From: Chinchilla lanigera
Taxonomy: Eukaryota > Chordata > Mammalia > Rodentia > Chinchillidae
Assembly: GCF_000276665.1 (NCBI RefSeq)
Contig: NW_004955433.1
Coordinates: 13,573,621-13,637,620, forward strand
Reading direction: 5' to 3'
Length of the DNA: 64,000 nt
Program-made: the position numbers and the translations under genes
The notes under the pieces: model-generated
Told to the model about the DNA's origin: nothing
Databases searched by the model: none
The model's input: only the letters and a program-made list of their open reading frames with translations
Shown: in pieces, positions 34,401 through 46,480 of the stretch
Layout: each line of letters begins with the position of its first letter
Numbering within the stretch: the first letter of the stretch is position 1

Positions 34401-35015
34401 TTTTTTAAAAGAATAAAAAGAAACCATAAATACTAGGAAAGATGCAAGAAAAAAGTAACTGCTCTACATTGTTGATGAGCACGTAAATCAGTACTGGTAT
34501 TAAGGAAATCACTATGGAGGTTCCTCAAACAACTAAAAATAGACATACCATTTGATCCACTGTAGGTATATTATAAAAATAGTTAAGATTAGCATAATAT
34601 TATTAGCATAATATTTATTGCAGCACAATTCACAACAGCTACACTATGGAAACAACCCTTCAACAGATCAGTTGATAAAGAAAATCTAGCATTCAAAAAT
34701 GCAGTATCTTTTAGTCAAAATGAAATCATGTCATGATAAGACTGGAGATGAACATGTTAAGTGAAATTAGCCAAGCTGAGAACATCAAGTCTCACAGGTT
34801 TATTCTCATCCAAAAAGCCTATAAAAAATTTTAAAGAGGGATGACATGAAAGTAGAAGTGAGATTATTAGACAAGAGGAGGACAATCAGGGGAGGGGAAA
34901 CAAAAGGAGTAATAAATAGCGGATGGTGATGATTAAAATATGTTACATGAATGTACAAATATGCCAAAAGGAAACACTAGTCTGTTCAACTAATATACAC
35001 TAAAAAACTATAAAA
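34400..35015 (+). mobile_element. L1 3'-end fragment
   Basis: L1 3' text (ATGGAGGTTCCTCAAACAAC, ACCATTTGATCC, ACATGTTAAGTGAAATTAGC) ending near an AAAACAAAACAAAACC-type tail. Parallels 1780-2440. Confidence 0.7.
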
Positions 35016-35870
35016 ACAAAACAAAACCAAAGCAAACAAACAATAATTTCTTAGCCCTTTAGTACTAACACCCAGGTTGTCTCTCTTACTCTGTTAGTAC
35101 TATCAACTAGGTTGTCTTTGGATCTAGTTCTATTGATTGCATTATATCTCATTAATGAGATGTTCTTTTCTTTATATATCTTTGTATTTAATAGGTGACA
35201 TAATGTGTAGGATATTAGAAACTGAAACAGATAGTATTTAAATGTGAAAATAGGTGCAATTTTTCTTCTGTGAAACTGACAGAATCAAACAGTGGTGGAG
35301 AGATTAAATCAGTCTTCTATAGAAGGAGAGCAGGGGTTGGGTTTTGTTGTTGCTTTGAGCACGTTAATGTCTTGTTTGCATAAAAAATTACTGAAGTGTT
35401 GCATTGTGCTTGTGGTTATTCTACTGTGCTTGTTTCTGGTTCTGAAAGATTTTCTTAATGTCTTATTCTATCCTCTTTTACACCTGTTTTACTCAAACTG
35501 CCCCTCAGAAAATATCTCTCTGCATTTCAACAGTGTCTGTTGTGATGTCACCATTTTCATTTCTAATTGTATTCATGTGAATCTTTGCTCTCTTTTTTTG
35601 GTGAGTCTGGCTAAGGGCTTATTTATGTAACCATTCCTTAAGACAATTGTAAACTATGTGCTCTGTAAACATGTACAAATAAAATTTTTTAAATGTTTAC
35701 AAAGAAAATGTTTATCTGTACATTTTCACTCTCCTCCTATTACAATTCTGGTAGTTAATATCCTGTATCTGCTGAGTTAAAACTGACATTCAGATTGGTT
35801 TAGTCTTTAGTCTAGTTCTCTGGTCTATTTTCAACCTTAAGAGGACCCTATATTCTTTAGTCTTATAGAT
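35016..35870. other. Spacer without recognised features
   Basis: AT-rich; one 112-codon open frame at 35292-35630 has no recognisable domain and lies in repeat-like sequence. I see nothing firm. Confidence 0.3.
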
Positions 35871-36714
35871 GGTGATTCCTCAGTGATGTCACTATTCCTC
35901 AAGGGTAAAAGATCTCTCAGTGATCCCAACCAATGGCAGCTCCATAGCTCTCTCCCAAAGGCACAGATTTTTACATTTTTACTTTCCTTAAGCCTCCATA
36001 GGTAATCTCCAAGGTCCTGAGAGAACAATTACTGTTTTTCTTTTTCCCCAACAGTTGAAGGACATGGTTCAACAAGAAGAGAAGAGCCTGAACGAGGCAT
36101 CATGCCCATACTGCTAGTACTTCTCTGGTGTTAAAACCTGCCCCCAATATCTCTCAAGAGTAACCAGTAGAGATCCACAGAGAAATCTGTGCTGGACATT
36201 AAGTTCTTCTTGGGTCTGTGATCCCCAGGGATTTTGTACTCTCACAATGGACCACACTTGGTCTCCAACAACTGAGTAAACTCTTTGAAAGTATTCTCTT
36301 CATGTTCATAGTGACATCTCTTACATGTAGGAGGAAGATGAGCCAATGTTCTTGTCCCGCCTCTCCTCCAACATGATTTTCTCCCCTTTGATGGCAGGAT
36401 AATCATTCACCAAGCCATCCTTACAGAGGCATCTTCCTCCCCTGGTACTTTTCTCTTTATACTTCTCTCTCATAAGAAGACGGATTCCCCTCCAACCCAA
36501 GTCATACATAAATTTTATCTCCAAAAGGACATTTATTCTCAATATTGAGGCTGCAGGGACAGACATTACCCATCCCTGGCCTCTACTTACCCCCACCACA
36601 TAATTCTCCAGCATCTGCATTAAAATCTCTCCTTAGTCCACAAAAAATCTTCTTTAGAATAGCCCTCACTCCTTCTATGAAGGTTGATAGAGCTCCTTCT
36701 AGAAGGTTGATAGC

Positions 36715-36924
36715 TTATAAGGTTGACTGAGCTCCCCATTCAGAGCTAACTATTGTTTCTCTGGGGTAAATTTTTGCTGCTTCCTTATCCCTAATCTCAC
36801 ACCAGAAAGTCAGTCTTTTGTTTTTCAGCTTCTGCTTGCCTGTGTGGTGGCACCAATCTGCAAGTACCCTTCCTCCTCCTGGTTGTACTCTGGCCAATGG
36901 GGCAGTCCCTCTCCATGGGAGTTC
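36715..36924 (-). pseudogene. Remnant exon 14
   Basis: Acceptor intact; frame open through IGATTQ, then a one-base deletion relative to the family (…CAGGCAAGCAGAAGC…) leads to TGA. In the alternate frame KNKRLTFWCEIRDKEAAK is still visible, so decay is limited. Confidence 0.85.
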
Positions 36925-37180
36925 CTGAGAACAGAATCAAAGAGCAATCACCCACCCTCAGATTTGCAGGTATCCTGTGGTTCATCTATTCAAAGAGAAT
37001 CATAATCCTTTTGACATATGAAGCACTCCATCTCCTGGGAGAACCTGTGTCATTGTCACAATATTGTTGTCACAGGTCACAGCTCTTGAACAGTCGAAGG
37101 ATAGAAGCCACTCCTTCTCAATAGGTGTTCCACACCCCACCTCACCTACCACTGCTGCTTCACTTCTGCCACCAGCCTCA

Positions 37181-37254
37181 ACCATTCCAAGAAAAAATTG
37201 GTCCAGAATTCTATTACCATCTTGCTGAAGTTGATCTCCTCCTCTGAAGCACCT
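37181..37254 (-). pseudogene. Remnant exon 13
   Basis: Aligns with gene B exon 13. Acceptor TATAG became ACAC (AG lost), donor GTAAGG became TTGAGG (GT lost), and one extra T shifts the frame near its end. Confidence 0.85.
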
Positions 37255-37289
37255 TGTGTTGGGAAGAGGGAAAAACACTTTTCTACTCA

Positions 37290-37350
37290 AAGTGTCAGGT
37301 CTGAAACAGCATCATAATCTGGGAGCTTATTGGAAATGCAGTCTTTCCTT
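37290..37350 (+). mobile_element. MER5A-like hAT DNA transposon fragment
   Basis: CAAAGTGTCAGGTCTGAAAC followed by TGGGAGCTTATTGGAAATGCAG matches the recalled MER5A consensus style. A similar block sits at about 58105-58170 in gene B intron 12, so it may predate the duplication. Confidence 0.55.
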
Positions 37351-37365
37351 TTAACCCAAACCTAC

Positions 37366-37800
37366 TATTTGCTTTGGATCTAAAACTGCCTCCTAAAAGT
37401 CTTATGGATGGGGAAGTAACAAAAATGTGGCTTTAGGGAGATGACTGTTAAATCATCAGAGCTGACTGTTAAATAGTTTATCATTGATAAACTATACTCA
37501 TCAGTGAACTAAGCCTTTGATGAGTTTATTAGCTGAGTGCATTGTCAGTAGAAGAGCCTAGTTGGAGGAATGCCGTCGCTGTGGGCATGCCTCTAAAGGA
37601 TACATTTCTTTTTGGACTCTTTCCAGCCTTCTCTGTCATCTAGCTGCCATGAGGTGAGCAGCATTTCACTGCTGTGTCCTTTTGCCATATTTCTGCCTTG
37701 CAGCCAGCTGACCATGAACTGGAACCTCTCAAACTGAACCTAAATAAACCTCCTCTCCTCCAAGATGTATTTTTTCCCAGCAACAGAAAGCTTACTACTT
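37366..37800 (+). mobile_element. MaLR-type LTR-like element in the CES1 remnant
   Basis: Starts TTTGGATCTAAAACTGCCTC and ends …CCTAAATAAACCTCCTC…CCAGCAACAGAAAGC, the same termini as the 8.5-kb copy. It lies between remnant exons 13 and 1. Confidence 0.5.
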
Positions 37801-37829
37801 ACATGGGCCCTATTTTGAGTGCTTTAGAA

Positions 37830-38010
37830 ACAATAACCCATTTCATTTTCACAATAGTTGGAGGAGTTAGGTAATATTATGTTTCCTATTTTAGATATGG
37901 GGTGACCCAGACACAGCAAGTTTAAGTACCATGCTCAGAAACAAAACAGTTAAGAACTGTTGAGCTGGAATTCGGACCTTCACTCTGGCCCCAAGTTATC
38001 GACTGTAATA
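37830..38010 (-). mobile_element. MIR-like SINE fragment
   Basis: Antisense MIR/L2 phrases: TTTCCTATTTTAGATATGGG, GTTAAGAACTGTTGAGCTGG, ATTCGGACC. Confidence 0.45.
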
Positions 38011-38215
38011 TTGTCCTAAACCTCTTTGCATGGTCTGGGCATATCTGGATTAATAATTAAGGAGAAAATAACTATCTCTGTTAATTCTTTAGATTTTGGG
38101 CATGAGGTTAGATCATTGGTTTTTTGTGCCAGTTATGTGCTACTGGATCTCAGCATGTTTATTCTTTCCAAGGTCTCAGTGTGTTCAGTCCTAGGGCTGG
38201 CTGGTCTTCCACGCT

Positions 38216-38242
38216 CCAAGTCCAAGTCCAAGTCCAAGTCCA
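38216..38242 (+). repeat. (CCAAGT)n hexamer repeat
   Basis: About four and a half copies of CCAAGT just downstream of the remnant exon 1. Confidence 0.9.
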
Positions 38243-38358
38243 GACGGTAAGCACCGAGGTTGAACTAGACCTATCATGCCCTTGTTCTATATACATGTCT
38301 GCTCACTTCTTTCAAAATTTATCCATCACCCCGATATTTATATTTCAGAAGAAATCAT

Positions 38359-38410
38359 CCTATGTTGTGCAAGGGGTGAGAGAAAACAAGACCTGACAAA
38401 GCCATATTAT
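38359..38410 (-). pseudogene. Remnant exon 1 (start codons lost)
   Basis: Aligned base by base with gene A exon 1 from TTTCAGAAG to GGAAGG; start ATG ATG reads ATA ATA, and three bases are missing relative to gene A. Confidence 0.8.
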
Positions 38411-39060
38411 GGAAGGATATTAGCTTGGGATCCAGTGAGGTCTCTGTGCTGCTCCAAAGGTATGCACTTGTCCAGGCCCAAAAATCTAAATGGGCCCCTG
38501 AGACTCACCTACCCAGCTAAGGTTCATGATGTAAAATAACAGCACATCTCTTCCAAACAGCCCCCAGGATTTCATTTGAATCTTCTATGCCATATCCATC
38601 CACTTTATGTCCTTTATCCAAACACCCCGAATTTACCTACTCTTTTATGTGAACAGTCTAGTCCATATATTCAGATTACAAATGGCCACAAACTAGTCCA
38701 ACAGCTGCTTACATATGGGCCTTCCTCTTGTAGGCCTCTAGTCACAGTGCACTGTGAGTTTCCTAAAGGCATTATCAGGAAAATAGCTTAAGGCACAGGG
38801 AAGCTTTTGTCTGGGGTTCACAGAACAAGCTCATAATTTTAGAGAAGCTCACAGACCCAGAGCTGCTTAGCTAGGAGGTTAGGACCATCTCTTGGCTTCT
38901 TATGGCTGTTATCTCCTAAAGTCCTAAGCTCTAAAGTTTGGAAGGAACTTTAAATTTAAGCCAGGCTCTTTGCTGATGCCAAAATTGGTTTTGCAATGTT
39001 CCTGCTACATATTCCATCGTCCTGTCCTATACAGCCAGGATAAAGGAGCTCGCTATCATT

Positions 39061-39201
39061 CAGAGCTGGAAGTTGGGGCTGGGGATTTAGCTCAGTGGCA
39101 AAGTGCCTGCCTGGCAAGTGCAAGGTCATGAGTTCAATCCCTGGTACCGGAAGAAAAACAAAAGAAAAAACAAAAAAAACAAACAAACAGAGCTGGAAGT
39201 T
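39061..39201 (+). mobile_element. ID SINE with perfect 14-bp target-site duplication
   Basis: CAGAGCTGGAAGTT at 39061-39074 and 39188-39201 flank an element starting GGGGCTGGGGATTTAGCTCA with an A-rich AAAACAAAC tail. Confidence 0.93.
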
Positions 39202-39779
39202 AGAGATAGAATATTCTTATAGTAAATGAACTCCATTTCTACAAAATCCTTGACTGTAATCATTCCACTCATCCATTTATTTATTCATTCTTGAAACATT
39301 TACTAAAATGTCTGGCACTTGCCTTGTGTTGTAGACAAAAATGAATTCAATATATGGTCCCTCTTCTCAAAAAGCTCACCTTGTACTAGACAAGACAAAT
39401 GTGTGTATGCATACGTGCACCACAGTGCATATGTGAAAGCACCAAATTAGAAGGATTCAAAGTCCTATGGTCACTCCTGGAAAATTTGCTTACAAACATC
39501 AAGAGACACAAGGTAGATATTCAAAGTCTTTTTCATAGGATCATTAAGTCCACCATAGTGATTTACACAAATGCACTTGAATAGAGCTGGCTGAACAGAT
39601 AATAGTTATCCATTCAACATAATGATGTACATCTCCATGGATGGGCAAAGAAAGATAATGGGTGATCTACTGTGAACAGATAAAAAAACAAGTTATAAAA
39701 CTATCAAGGCTTCTTTGGGAAGATAATTTGTTAGTTTCTGTAAGAGTTAAACACAGAGTTCTCATATGGTTTATATCAA
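39202..39779. other. Spacer without recognised features
   Basis: No gene seen; ordinary non-coding sequence. Confidence 0.35.
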
Positions 39780-40260
39780 TTCTGATCCAAGGTTTATAAC
39801 CATGAAAGCACAACCCATGTAGAAACTTGAACACAAATAGTTCTATCATTTGTAATAGCCAAAAAGTGGAAGCAGCCCAAATATTTCCCAACTGAAGGAT
39901 AAGTAAATAAAAGGTAGTCTGTCCATATGTATACTATTATCAGCCATGAGAACACAATGGTACAGTGTGGATGAAATTTGAATACAGTGTGCTAAATGAA
40001 GGAAGTCAATCACAAAGGGCTGTAGGTTGCATAATTTCATTTACATGAAATTTCCAGAATCAGTAAATCCATACGTCCACACAAAGATTAGTGCCTGCTA
40101 GGGCAGAGGGAAGGAAGAATGATGGGAATGACAAATGACTGTTAGTGGGTGTGAAGTTTCTTTCTGGAGTGATGAGTCTACCCTGGGATTAGATAGTGGT
40201 AATGCCTGCACATATTTTTGGTTATACTATAAACTCTTGAAATGCACAGTCTAAAAACTT
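39780..40260 (+). mobile_element. Ancient L1/HAL1-type 3' fragment
   Basis: Phrases TTTGTAATAGCCAAAAAGTG, GAAGCAGCCCAAATATTTCC and a weak-tail ending near AGTCTAAAAACTTT are typical of old L1M-like 3' ends. Confidence 0.5.
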
Positions 40261-40439
40261 TTATCTTTAAATCTAATTGTAATCTCACTTTAATAATAAT
40301 ACATATCTTTATTTACATATGAAAATTTTGCAAAGTTTAGACCTAGTTATTATTATAACAACTATCTCTTGCTTGTAATACTGTTTTTACTTATTTGCAT
40401 TTTCCACTTTTATTCATTCATACAAATATATCTTGAGAG

Positions 40440-40640
40440 GTTGCTGTGTGATAACTGTGTGGTTAGTGATCTGTATGCAGGATGTCTGTTCTGAGAATAA
40501 CCTAGTGAGGTTGATGGTTCCTGAGGTTCAGTGTGGTTGAAGAACTGACCCAAGGTCACACATCCATCAGAGGAAGAATGGAGTATAGAACAAAACCAGT
40601 CCAACCATAAGGTCTATACTCTTTACCATTGCTGAGAAGT
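40440..40640 (-). mobile_element. MIR-like SINE fragment
   Basis: Contains GACCCAAGGTCACACATCC and a CAGTCCAACC…TACTCTTTACC end, in antisense MIR order. Confidence 0.45.
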
Positions 40641-41535
40641 CAAAGTCTCTTGAAAAACCAGCATTGGGGGTACTCTAAGCACACCACTAATTGCCTGTAG
40701 GAGATTTGATGAGGCCTCCCCTCCTCTGAAATCTCCTCCATCTTCACCTTGTAGAGTGCCCAGATCTTCCTGGTGATTCCTTCTGGGCACTCCAGGCAGC
40801 CAGGATTGATGGGTACTAGCTATTGTGTGAAGCTATGGAGAAAGGAATAAGTAATTGGAAACAAGATCTCTGTGGCCCCACAGAAAGGCAGTAGCTAGGT
40901 GGCAGAGGTACTTTCTGACCACTCAAGCTTCATGCTTGTTTCTGAGAAGGATTCCCAGCCAGGTCCCATGACCTCAACACTCTGGTACTTACCTGGAGTC
41001 ACTGCTAATGGAGTGGCAGTGATATGTCAGATTGTCTCCAGACCAACACAGTGAGGACACAAAAGACCCATCTCCAAACTACCTTCTGCCCTATAATCAG
41101 CCTGAGTAAAAGGCTATGAGGCTCTAAGGGATAAGAAATGTGCAAGACTGTGGGAGTCTGAGTCCCTGATCTGTACTTGGACACATTTGCTCTCTGATAG
41201 AATTTATATGAGCAAGAAATAAATTTCTGTTGTGTTTAAGCCACTGTACCAATTTGAGAAGACTGACAAATGTAAGAATAGTGCAAATAATTTGTAATCA
41301 ATGTCATAACAACTCTGGCAATTTGGCCTCTATTCCTCCTGCGCAGGTGTGTGCACATTCACTCACATAGGCCCTTGCATAGAATGGGGAGCAAGAATGA
41401 TACAGTACATGTTGTCAATGGCTGTCCATTCTCCATGGGCCTCACAAAGTCAGTGTTTTCTGATGACTTCCAACTGTCAGGAGCTCTTCTCTGCTGGAGT
41501 TCTATGAAGAGAAAATAGGCAGTTCTATGAAGAGA
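40641..41535. other. Spacer without recognised features
   Basis: Both strands read; no CES1 exon motif, SINE or LINE identified. Confidence 0.35.
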
Positions 41536-42025
41536 AATGTTATGGCTTGTATCTAATTGTGCCCCCAAAGCCTTATGTGCTCATAGAAGGGGCTGTTTGG
41601 AGCTGGCTTGATCCAACGTATGTGACAGTGGAATTAAAGATGTGTGGTACTAAATTACTCCACTGATTTAACAGAGTTCTGAGTGTGGGTAATGGGAAGG
41701 GTCACCTTGGGTGTAGGTAGTTCCAGCTAAAAGGCTTGTAGCCTGGATGAGATAAAAGTGAAGGGGAGGCTTGCTTTGGTGCTGCTGCTGCTGCTGCTGC
41801 TGTTACTTGCTGCTTGCTGCTTGCTGCTTGCTGCTTTGCAGCCTCCTACCTGCTCTAACATGGATTCTTTCTCCATTGTAATGCCCCTCTGCCATGTTGC
41901 CCTGCCTTAGAGTCAGCCAATGATGGACTGAAACCCCTGCAAACCATGAGCTGAAATAACCCTTTCCTCCTTTAAATTTGTGTGTTGGGTATTTTGTTTC
42001 AGAATAGAGAAAGTAACTAAGACAA
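41536..42025 (+). mobile_element. MaLR-type LTR-like element with a CTG repeat
   Basis: Starts TTATGGCTTGTATCTAATTG and ends GTATTTTGTTTCAG…AAGTAACTAAGACA. Inside, (GCT)n and TTGCTGC repeats at 41780-41836. 3' half closely parallels 13990-14161. Confidence 0.55.
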
Positions 42026-42899
42026 GAAGTAATTCTATGGAATTCACACTCCTTCCATCCACTGGAGTATCTCAATGGAGGACTGACCAGAGTTGGTCTA
42101 TAAAGAGCTCTTTAACTTCCCTGGTGGACTAACTTTTAAACACATATTCTTTTCCCAGTTTTTTGCTGGTATTAAGCTTCATTCACACAGTGTTAAATGA
42201 CTTCCTAATGAACATTTTATTGGCTATTATCCCTAATCTGCCTCACATTCTCGCTGTCATTACTGTTTCCTGCTTCTCCCAAAATAAACTAACTATACTT
42301 AAGTCTTTGTCTCAGATCTGCTTCTGGGGAAACCCAAAGTAAGACAAAGATACTCAGTTCCTTTGTCAAATGATCCATGCAAATGGTTATGGGTTTTACC
42401 ATTGTGAAAGTTATAATTCGAAGGTATACACTTGTGTTAGGTGTTAGAAATAATAAAATAAATAAAACAAGCAGATTATGAAGGAGGGGATCCCATACAC
42501 GTATGCCTGCTAAGGAGGATTATCACAAAGACACTCCCAAAACCATGAATTTGCATAAGAACCACTGCAACTTTATACAAAGAATATTTCTGAGGATGTC
42601 ACCTGGCCAGCATCTATTCAGCCTAGGACTGGGGCCACTCCTAATGCTGACGCTTGAAATCTCTGTTAGTAATTCACCTGGCTAAAGATTATTGCTTCAA
42701 AATAGCTTATGTAAACCTTTTCGTTAGTCCTTTAAAGTTCCACTTTACCAGCCCTGGTTTCCAGGCCATACTTCTTCCTCATTGCAGTGCTCCCTGTTTA
42801 TTTCCAAGTAAGCATCATCATTCCTGTAAGGGCCTCTCACTGTGCTTTAATTTAAATGCTGACATCGTATTAGTATACCACATGGTGATTAGCAGTACT
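42026..42899. other. Spacer without recognised features
   Basis: No exon or repeat confidently recognised. Confidence 0.3.
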
Positions 42900-43599
42900 T
42901 TTTAAAATCTATGAACATTTTTATGATAACACACTCATTCAAAAGGAGATTTTTATCATTTCCATAAATTTGAGAACTATAAAACTTGCACTACATTGGA
43001 AGCCTAGAGAATGTGTCACTACATTTTTCATAGTTAAAATAATGGCAGAAAAGTAAGAAATTATAAGCCTGGTTTAGAAACTGTATACCCAAAAATAGAT
43101 CTCTCAGTATGGAAAGTGAACATTGATTGATATCTAGTAACTTAAAGCCAGTGAGGACCTTGACCACAATCACAACCTCCAGTTAGACAGCAGGCAGTGG
43201 CTTTGTCAAGGATCACCGCTATCACTGCAGTCATTTCTTTGAACTTCACAGAATTTCTTGCTGTTGACATTCAGCTCATGAATGTACTACATCATGTTCA
43301 CAACTTCCAAGGTATTTGACACTGGGCTGTAAATGGAGTCAGATTCCCTAGAGTCAATCCAGTACTGAGACTGACTGAGTCAGAGTGTCTGAGAGAAATG
43401 TTTGCCTATAGGTGAGTTCCATATGGAAGAACTGCCCTCCCCATAGACAAGTGGTCACGTTGAAGGATGCAGAGTCCTTGCATTCAGGCCATCACACTAT
43501 GAAGTTACTCTGGGACTGCATTAGTAAGAGTGGGGTCAACAATGGCAGGAAATAGGCCCAGAATTTCAAAGGCTTATTTTTGTTATGTAAAACACTTGT

Positions 43600-44215
43600 G
43601 TTTTTTTATATCATCAGGGTGGCTGTTTTTCACATGGTCATCCATACATCTAAAATAGTGGTTTGCAAACCTTCTGTAAATACAGCTATAAAGAAAGATA
43701 AACTCAAGGCTTTTACAGGTAAATGGTCACAACTAGAGACCATACCCATAAGTGAAATAAACCAGACCTCCATGTGTAAGCAATGTATTGTCTCACTAGT
43801 GTAAGAATCTGAAAGAGTAAATAAAAATTAGGAGGTATGATAGACATTGTGAAATGAAAAGAAAATGCTCTAAAGAAAAGAGCAACTGGGGTGAGGGAAA
43901 AGAGAAAAAGAAGGGGAAATTATGTATGTATGTATATACAGGATAGCTAACATAGTTGTACTACCGACTTCTATCACTTTACAGAAAGGAACAGTTAATG
44001 ATTATTTATTTGATCAATCTTGCATGTCTCTATTTGTTTTCCTGAGAAACCACTTTGAAGATATCAACACATAATACAACAACCATTCATTTCCTACCAC
44101 TTTGTCTGTAACTCTGTATTATTTGTATTGTTTTTGTGCTATCTTGTAAATGGATGTCTGTTTGTTAGTATGTTTTCCTTCTTTTACTTTTAAAATAAAT
44201 TTTAAAAAATACTAC
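43600..44215 (+). mobile_element. L1 3'-end insertion
   Basis: ORF2 C-terminal text (AATGGTCACAACTAGAGACC, AGTGAAATAAACCAGACCTC) then a 3'UTR that matches the two halves of the twin-primed copy at 19.2-19.5 kb; ends AAAATAAATTTTAAAAAAT. Confidence 0.8.
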
Positions 44216-44415
44216 ATAGTAGATATATTAAGGTTTGCCAATTATGGAGTTTCTTTTGTAATTAGGCAACTCCACTGTTGTGGTGAAATGTGCCACAGAC
44301 AATACATGAGCAAATGAGCATGACTGTGTTTCAAGAAAAGTATATTTCTAAGTGTACATAGTAGGTCAGATCTGACTCTTGGACCACTGATCAGGACTAT
44401 GGTGGTTTTGTCATT

Positions 44416-44611
44416 CTTAATTTAGGGTTTCTTTTTTTTTTTTTTTTTTTTGTCTTTTTGAGGCAGAGTCTCACTATGCAGCTCAGACTTGCCTTGAGCT
44501 CACTTCGTAGCCCAGGCAGATCTCGAACTCGCAGTGATCCTCCTGCCTCAGCCTCCTGAGTGCTGGGATTACAGGCATGCACCACCACACCTGGCTTAAT
44601 TTAGGGTTTCT
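44416..44611 (-). mobile_element. B1 SINE with 16-17-bp target-site duplication
   Basis: Antisense B1 body: oligo-T, GAGGCAGAGTCTCACTATGC, the internal duplicated segment (GAGCTCACTTCGTAGCCCAG), GAGTGCTGGGATTACAGGCA, CACCACACCTGGC. CTTAATTTAGGGTTTCT flanks it at 44416-44432 and 44595-44611. Confidence 0.94.
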
Positions 44612-44919
44612 AAAGTTATCAGGGCTGTTGATTTCAGTTGGTGAGAATGGGGAGGACCACAGAGAAGTGACCATGAGGGTTTTCAGTGTCCAAGCTTGAG
44701 TGTAATTCTCCTCACTTCCAATGATATTGAACAGAAGGATTCAGTCACATAATCAATCTAATCACAAGGGAAACCAAGAAATTTGGTCTGCATGTGTGCA
44801 AAAGAAATTAGGACTTTTTTATGGTGTTGACACTATTGGTGATTCTTTTTCCTTTGGCAGTTTTATATTTATTTATTCATACATTTATTTACACACATTT
44901 TATTTTTATGCTTTTTGTT

Positions 44920-45085
44920 GTTGTTGTTGTACTGGGAACTGAAACCTGAACCTTCACACTGAGCTACAACATACCTCACATTTTTTTTTAATTTTTGGGG
45001 GGGCAAGAGTCTCACTAAGCTGCTACCTTGCCCATGCTAGGCTTGAATTTGCAACCTTCCTACCTCAGCTCCTAGAGTAGAATTC
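44920..45085 (-). mobile_element. Old composite B1/tRNA-type SINE
   Basis: Plus strand shows ID-like antisense text (GTACTGGGAACTGAAACC…CTGAGCTACAACATACC), a T-run, then B1-like antisense text (AAGAGTCTCACTAAGCTGCT…CTACCTCAGCTCCTAGAGTA). In sense order this is B1 then tRNA-derived, as in B1-dID elements of non-murid rodents (recalled). Confidence 0.6.
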
Positions 45086-46079
45086 GGGTCATATTTTAAT
45101 GAGATCCCAGCAATCCCTGCCACAAATAATGTCCAGTATATCATAAACCTTATTTTCTCCTTCAATTCTTCCATAAATATAAGAAAAGAAAGTTTTAAAG
45201 TTACAAACCAATACTGAAAAACAAATGAGGAAAATACAACATTTTATAAGCTGATCAACATATCAAAGTAAACTGCTTTTAGAGGAGAGATTGGAAGTCA
45301 GTGAAATGGAAGGTGAACAATATCAAACAAATATGCTTAAAAATGGAAATAACAAAGATTCTCTGGGTTGACAGGTAGTAGATATTCATGAAAATTGGGT
45401 GCAAATATCTCCTACTTACAGTCATGAGGAGTGCAGCTCTCACCTATAACATCCACCTCCCAGAAAAATTTCCTACATTTTCTCTGCACTCCAATATTAG
45501 AATTGGAATGACTTCTGGGACTCGGATCACCAGTTTAAACCTGAGTATCAGTGAGTGCTCAGCAGGGATCTACATAATATGATTTCTGTCTGGAGATCTG
45601 AGTGGCAGAAGGAAGAAGTTTCCTGAGGTCCAGGGATCTGGTGCAGTAATGATGCTCATGGTGGAGTCCATGACTGGCCACCTAATTAGTGGCAATGGTG
45701 GTTGACAAGGTTGTCTTGGATCTTGATCTTTTCTTCCTTGAGTGATCTTTCTGGGGATATACCCTCTCTAAATGAATTGCTGCATAAAATAAAGCTAATC
45801 AAGGATTTTTCCAGTCATGAATAAGAAGCAAAAGGCCCCAGTCTTTTTGAAAATGCTAAGTGTTGACAACAATGTGAAGCAATGGACTCCTTACTCTACA
45901 TATAAGATTGAAAGTTTATACAACTGTGTTCTACAATGGTTAAAATGTGGAATCCCTGTGACTCATCAAAAAACTCTTAAGTATGTATCCAAAAGTAATG
46001 CATGCATGTGGTCATTAAAATATATGCACATTCTAGAATATTCATAACATTTGTAATAACCCCAACCTAAAAACTATCT

Positions 46080-46254
46080 GTAAAAGACTGAATTATTGCC
46101 TTTCCTCCCATTCTTATGCTGAACACTTAACCTCCAAAGTGATTTTCTTAATCAGAACATTTGTGAAGATTATAAGGGTTAAAAAATTCATAAAGATGAA
46201 GCCTTAGTCAAGTAGAATTGGTGTCCTTATAGGAACAAGAGACACAAGTCTCTC

Positions 46255-46301
<47 letters not shown>

Positions 46302-46480
46302 TCCTCCCTTTCTCCCTCCCTCCCCACCTCTCTCTGTCTCTCTCTACATATACAGAAGAAAGTCCATATGAGAATAGAAGAAGGCAACCATCTACAAGCC
46401 AGGAAAAGAACCTTTATCATGAACTGAATCAACCACCACTTTAATCGGGAAACCTTAGTCTCCAGAACTATGCTAAGATG
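46080..46480 (+). mobile_element. MLT-type LTR-like fragment
   Basis: CTTAACCTCCAAAGTGATTT, AGAATTGGTGTCCTTATAGG and similar phrases; the partner is at 52310-52520. Interrupted by a CT microsatellite. Confidence 0.45.
46249..46345 (+). repeat. (CT)n microsatellite
   Basis: Long TCTCTC run with few interruptions, shading into CCCTCC; absent from the right duplicate near 52475. Confidence 0.93.

Larger units (their letters stand above)
35870..38800 (-). pseudogene. CES1 remnant: exon 1, exons 13-14 and flanks only
   Basis: Minus-strand CES1 pieces in gene order. Exon 1 copy (38359-38410) has both start ATGs changed to ATA and donor GTAAGT changed to ATGATT. Exon 13 copy (about 37181-37254) keeps GASEEE and SKMV but has lost both splice sites and gained one base in the WTNFF region. 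Exon 14 copy (about 36715-36924) keeps acceptor CTCAG and [20 protein letters not shown], then loses one base and stops. A 3'UTR-like AATAAA lies at 36532-36537. Sequence 35870-37255 aligns with 56640-58085 of gene B. Exons 2-12 are absent: the gap between exon 1 and exon 13 copies is only 1.1 kb and holds repeats. Non-functional. Confidence 0.88.

Noticed and set aside
44397..44674. Open frame resembling VVHACNPSTQEAEAGG
   Set aside because: This is the well-known spurious translation of a B1/Alu-type SINE.
46208..46432. Arg/Glu-rich open frame
   Set aside because: Translation of the (CT)n microsatellite.
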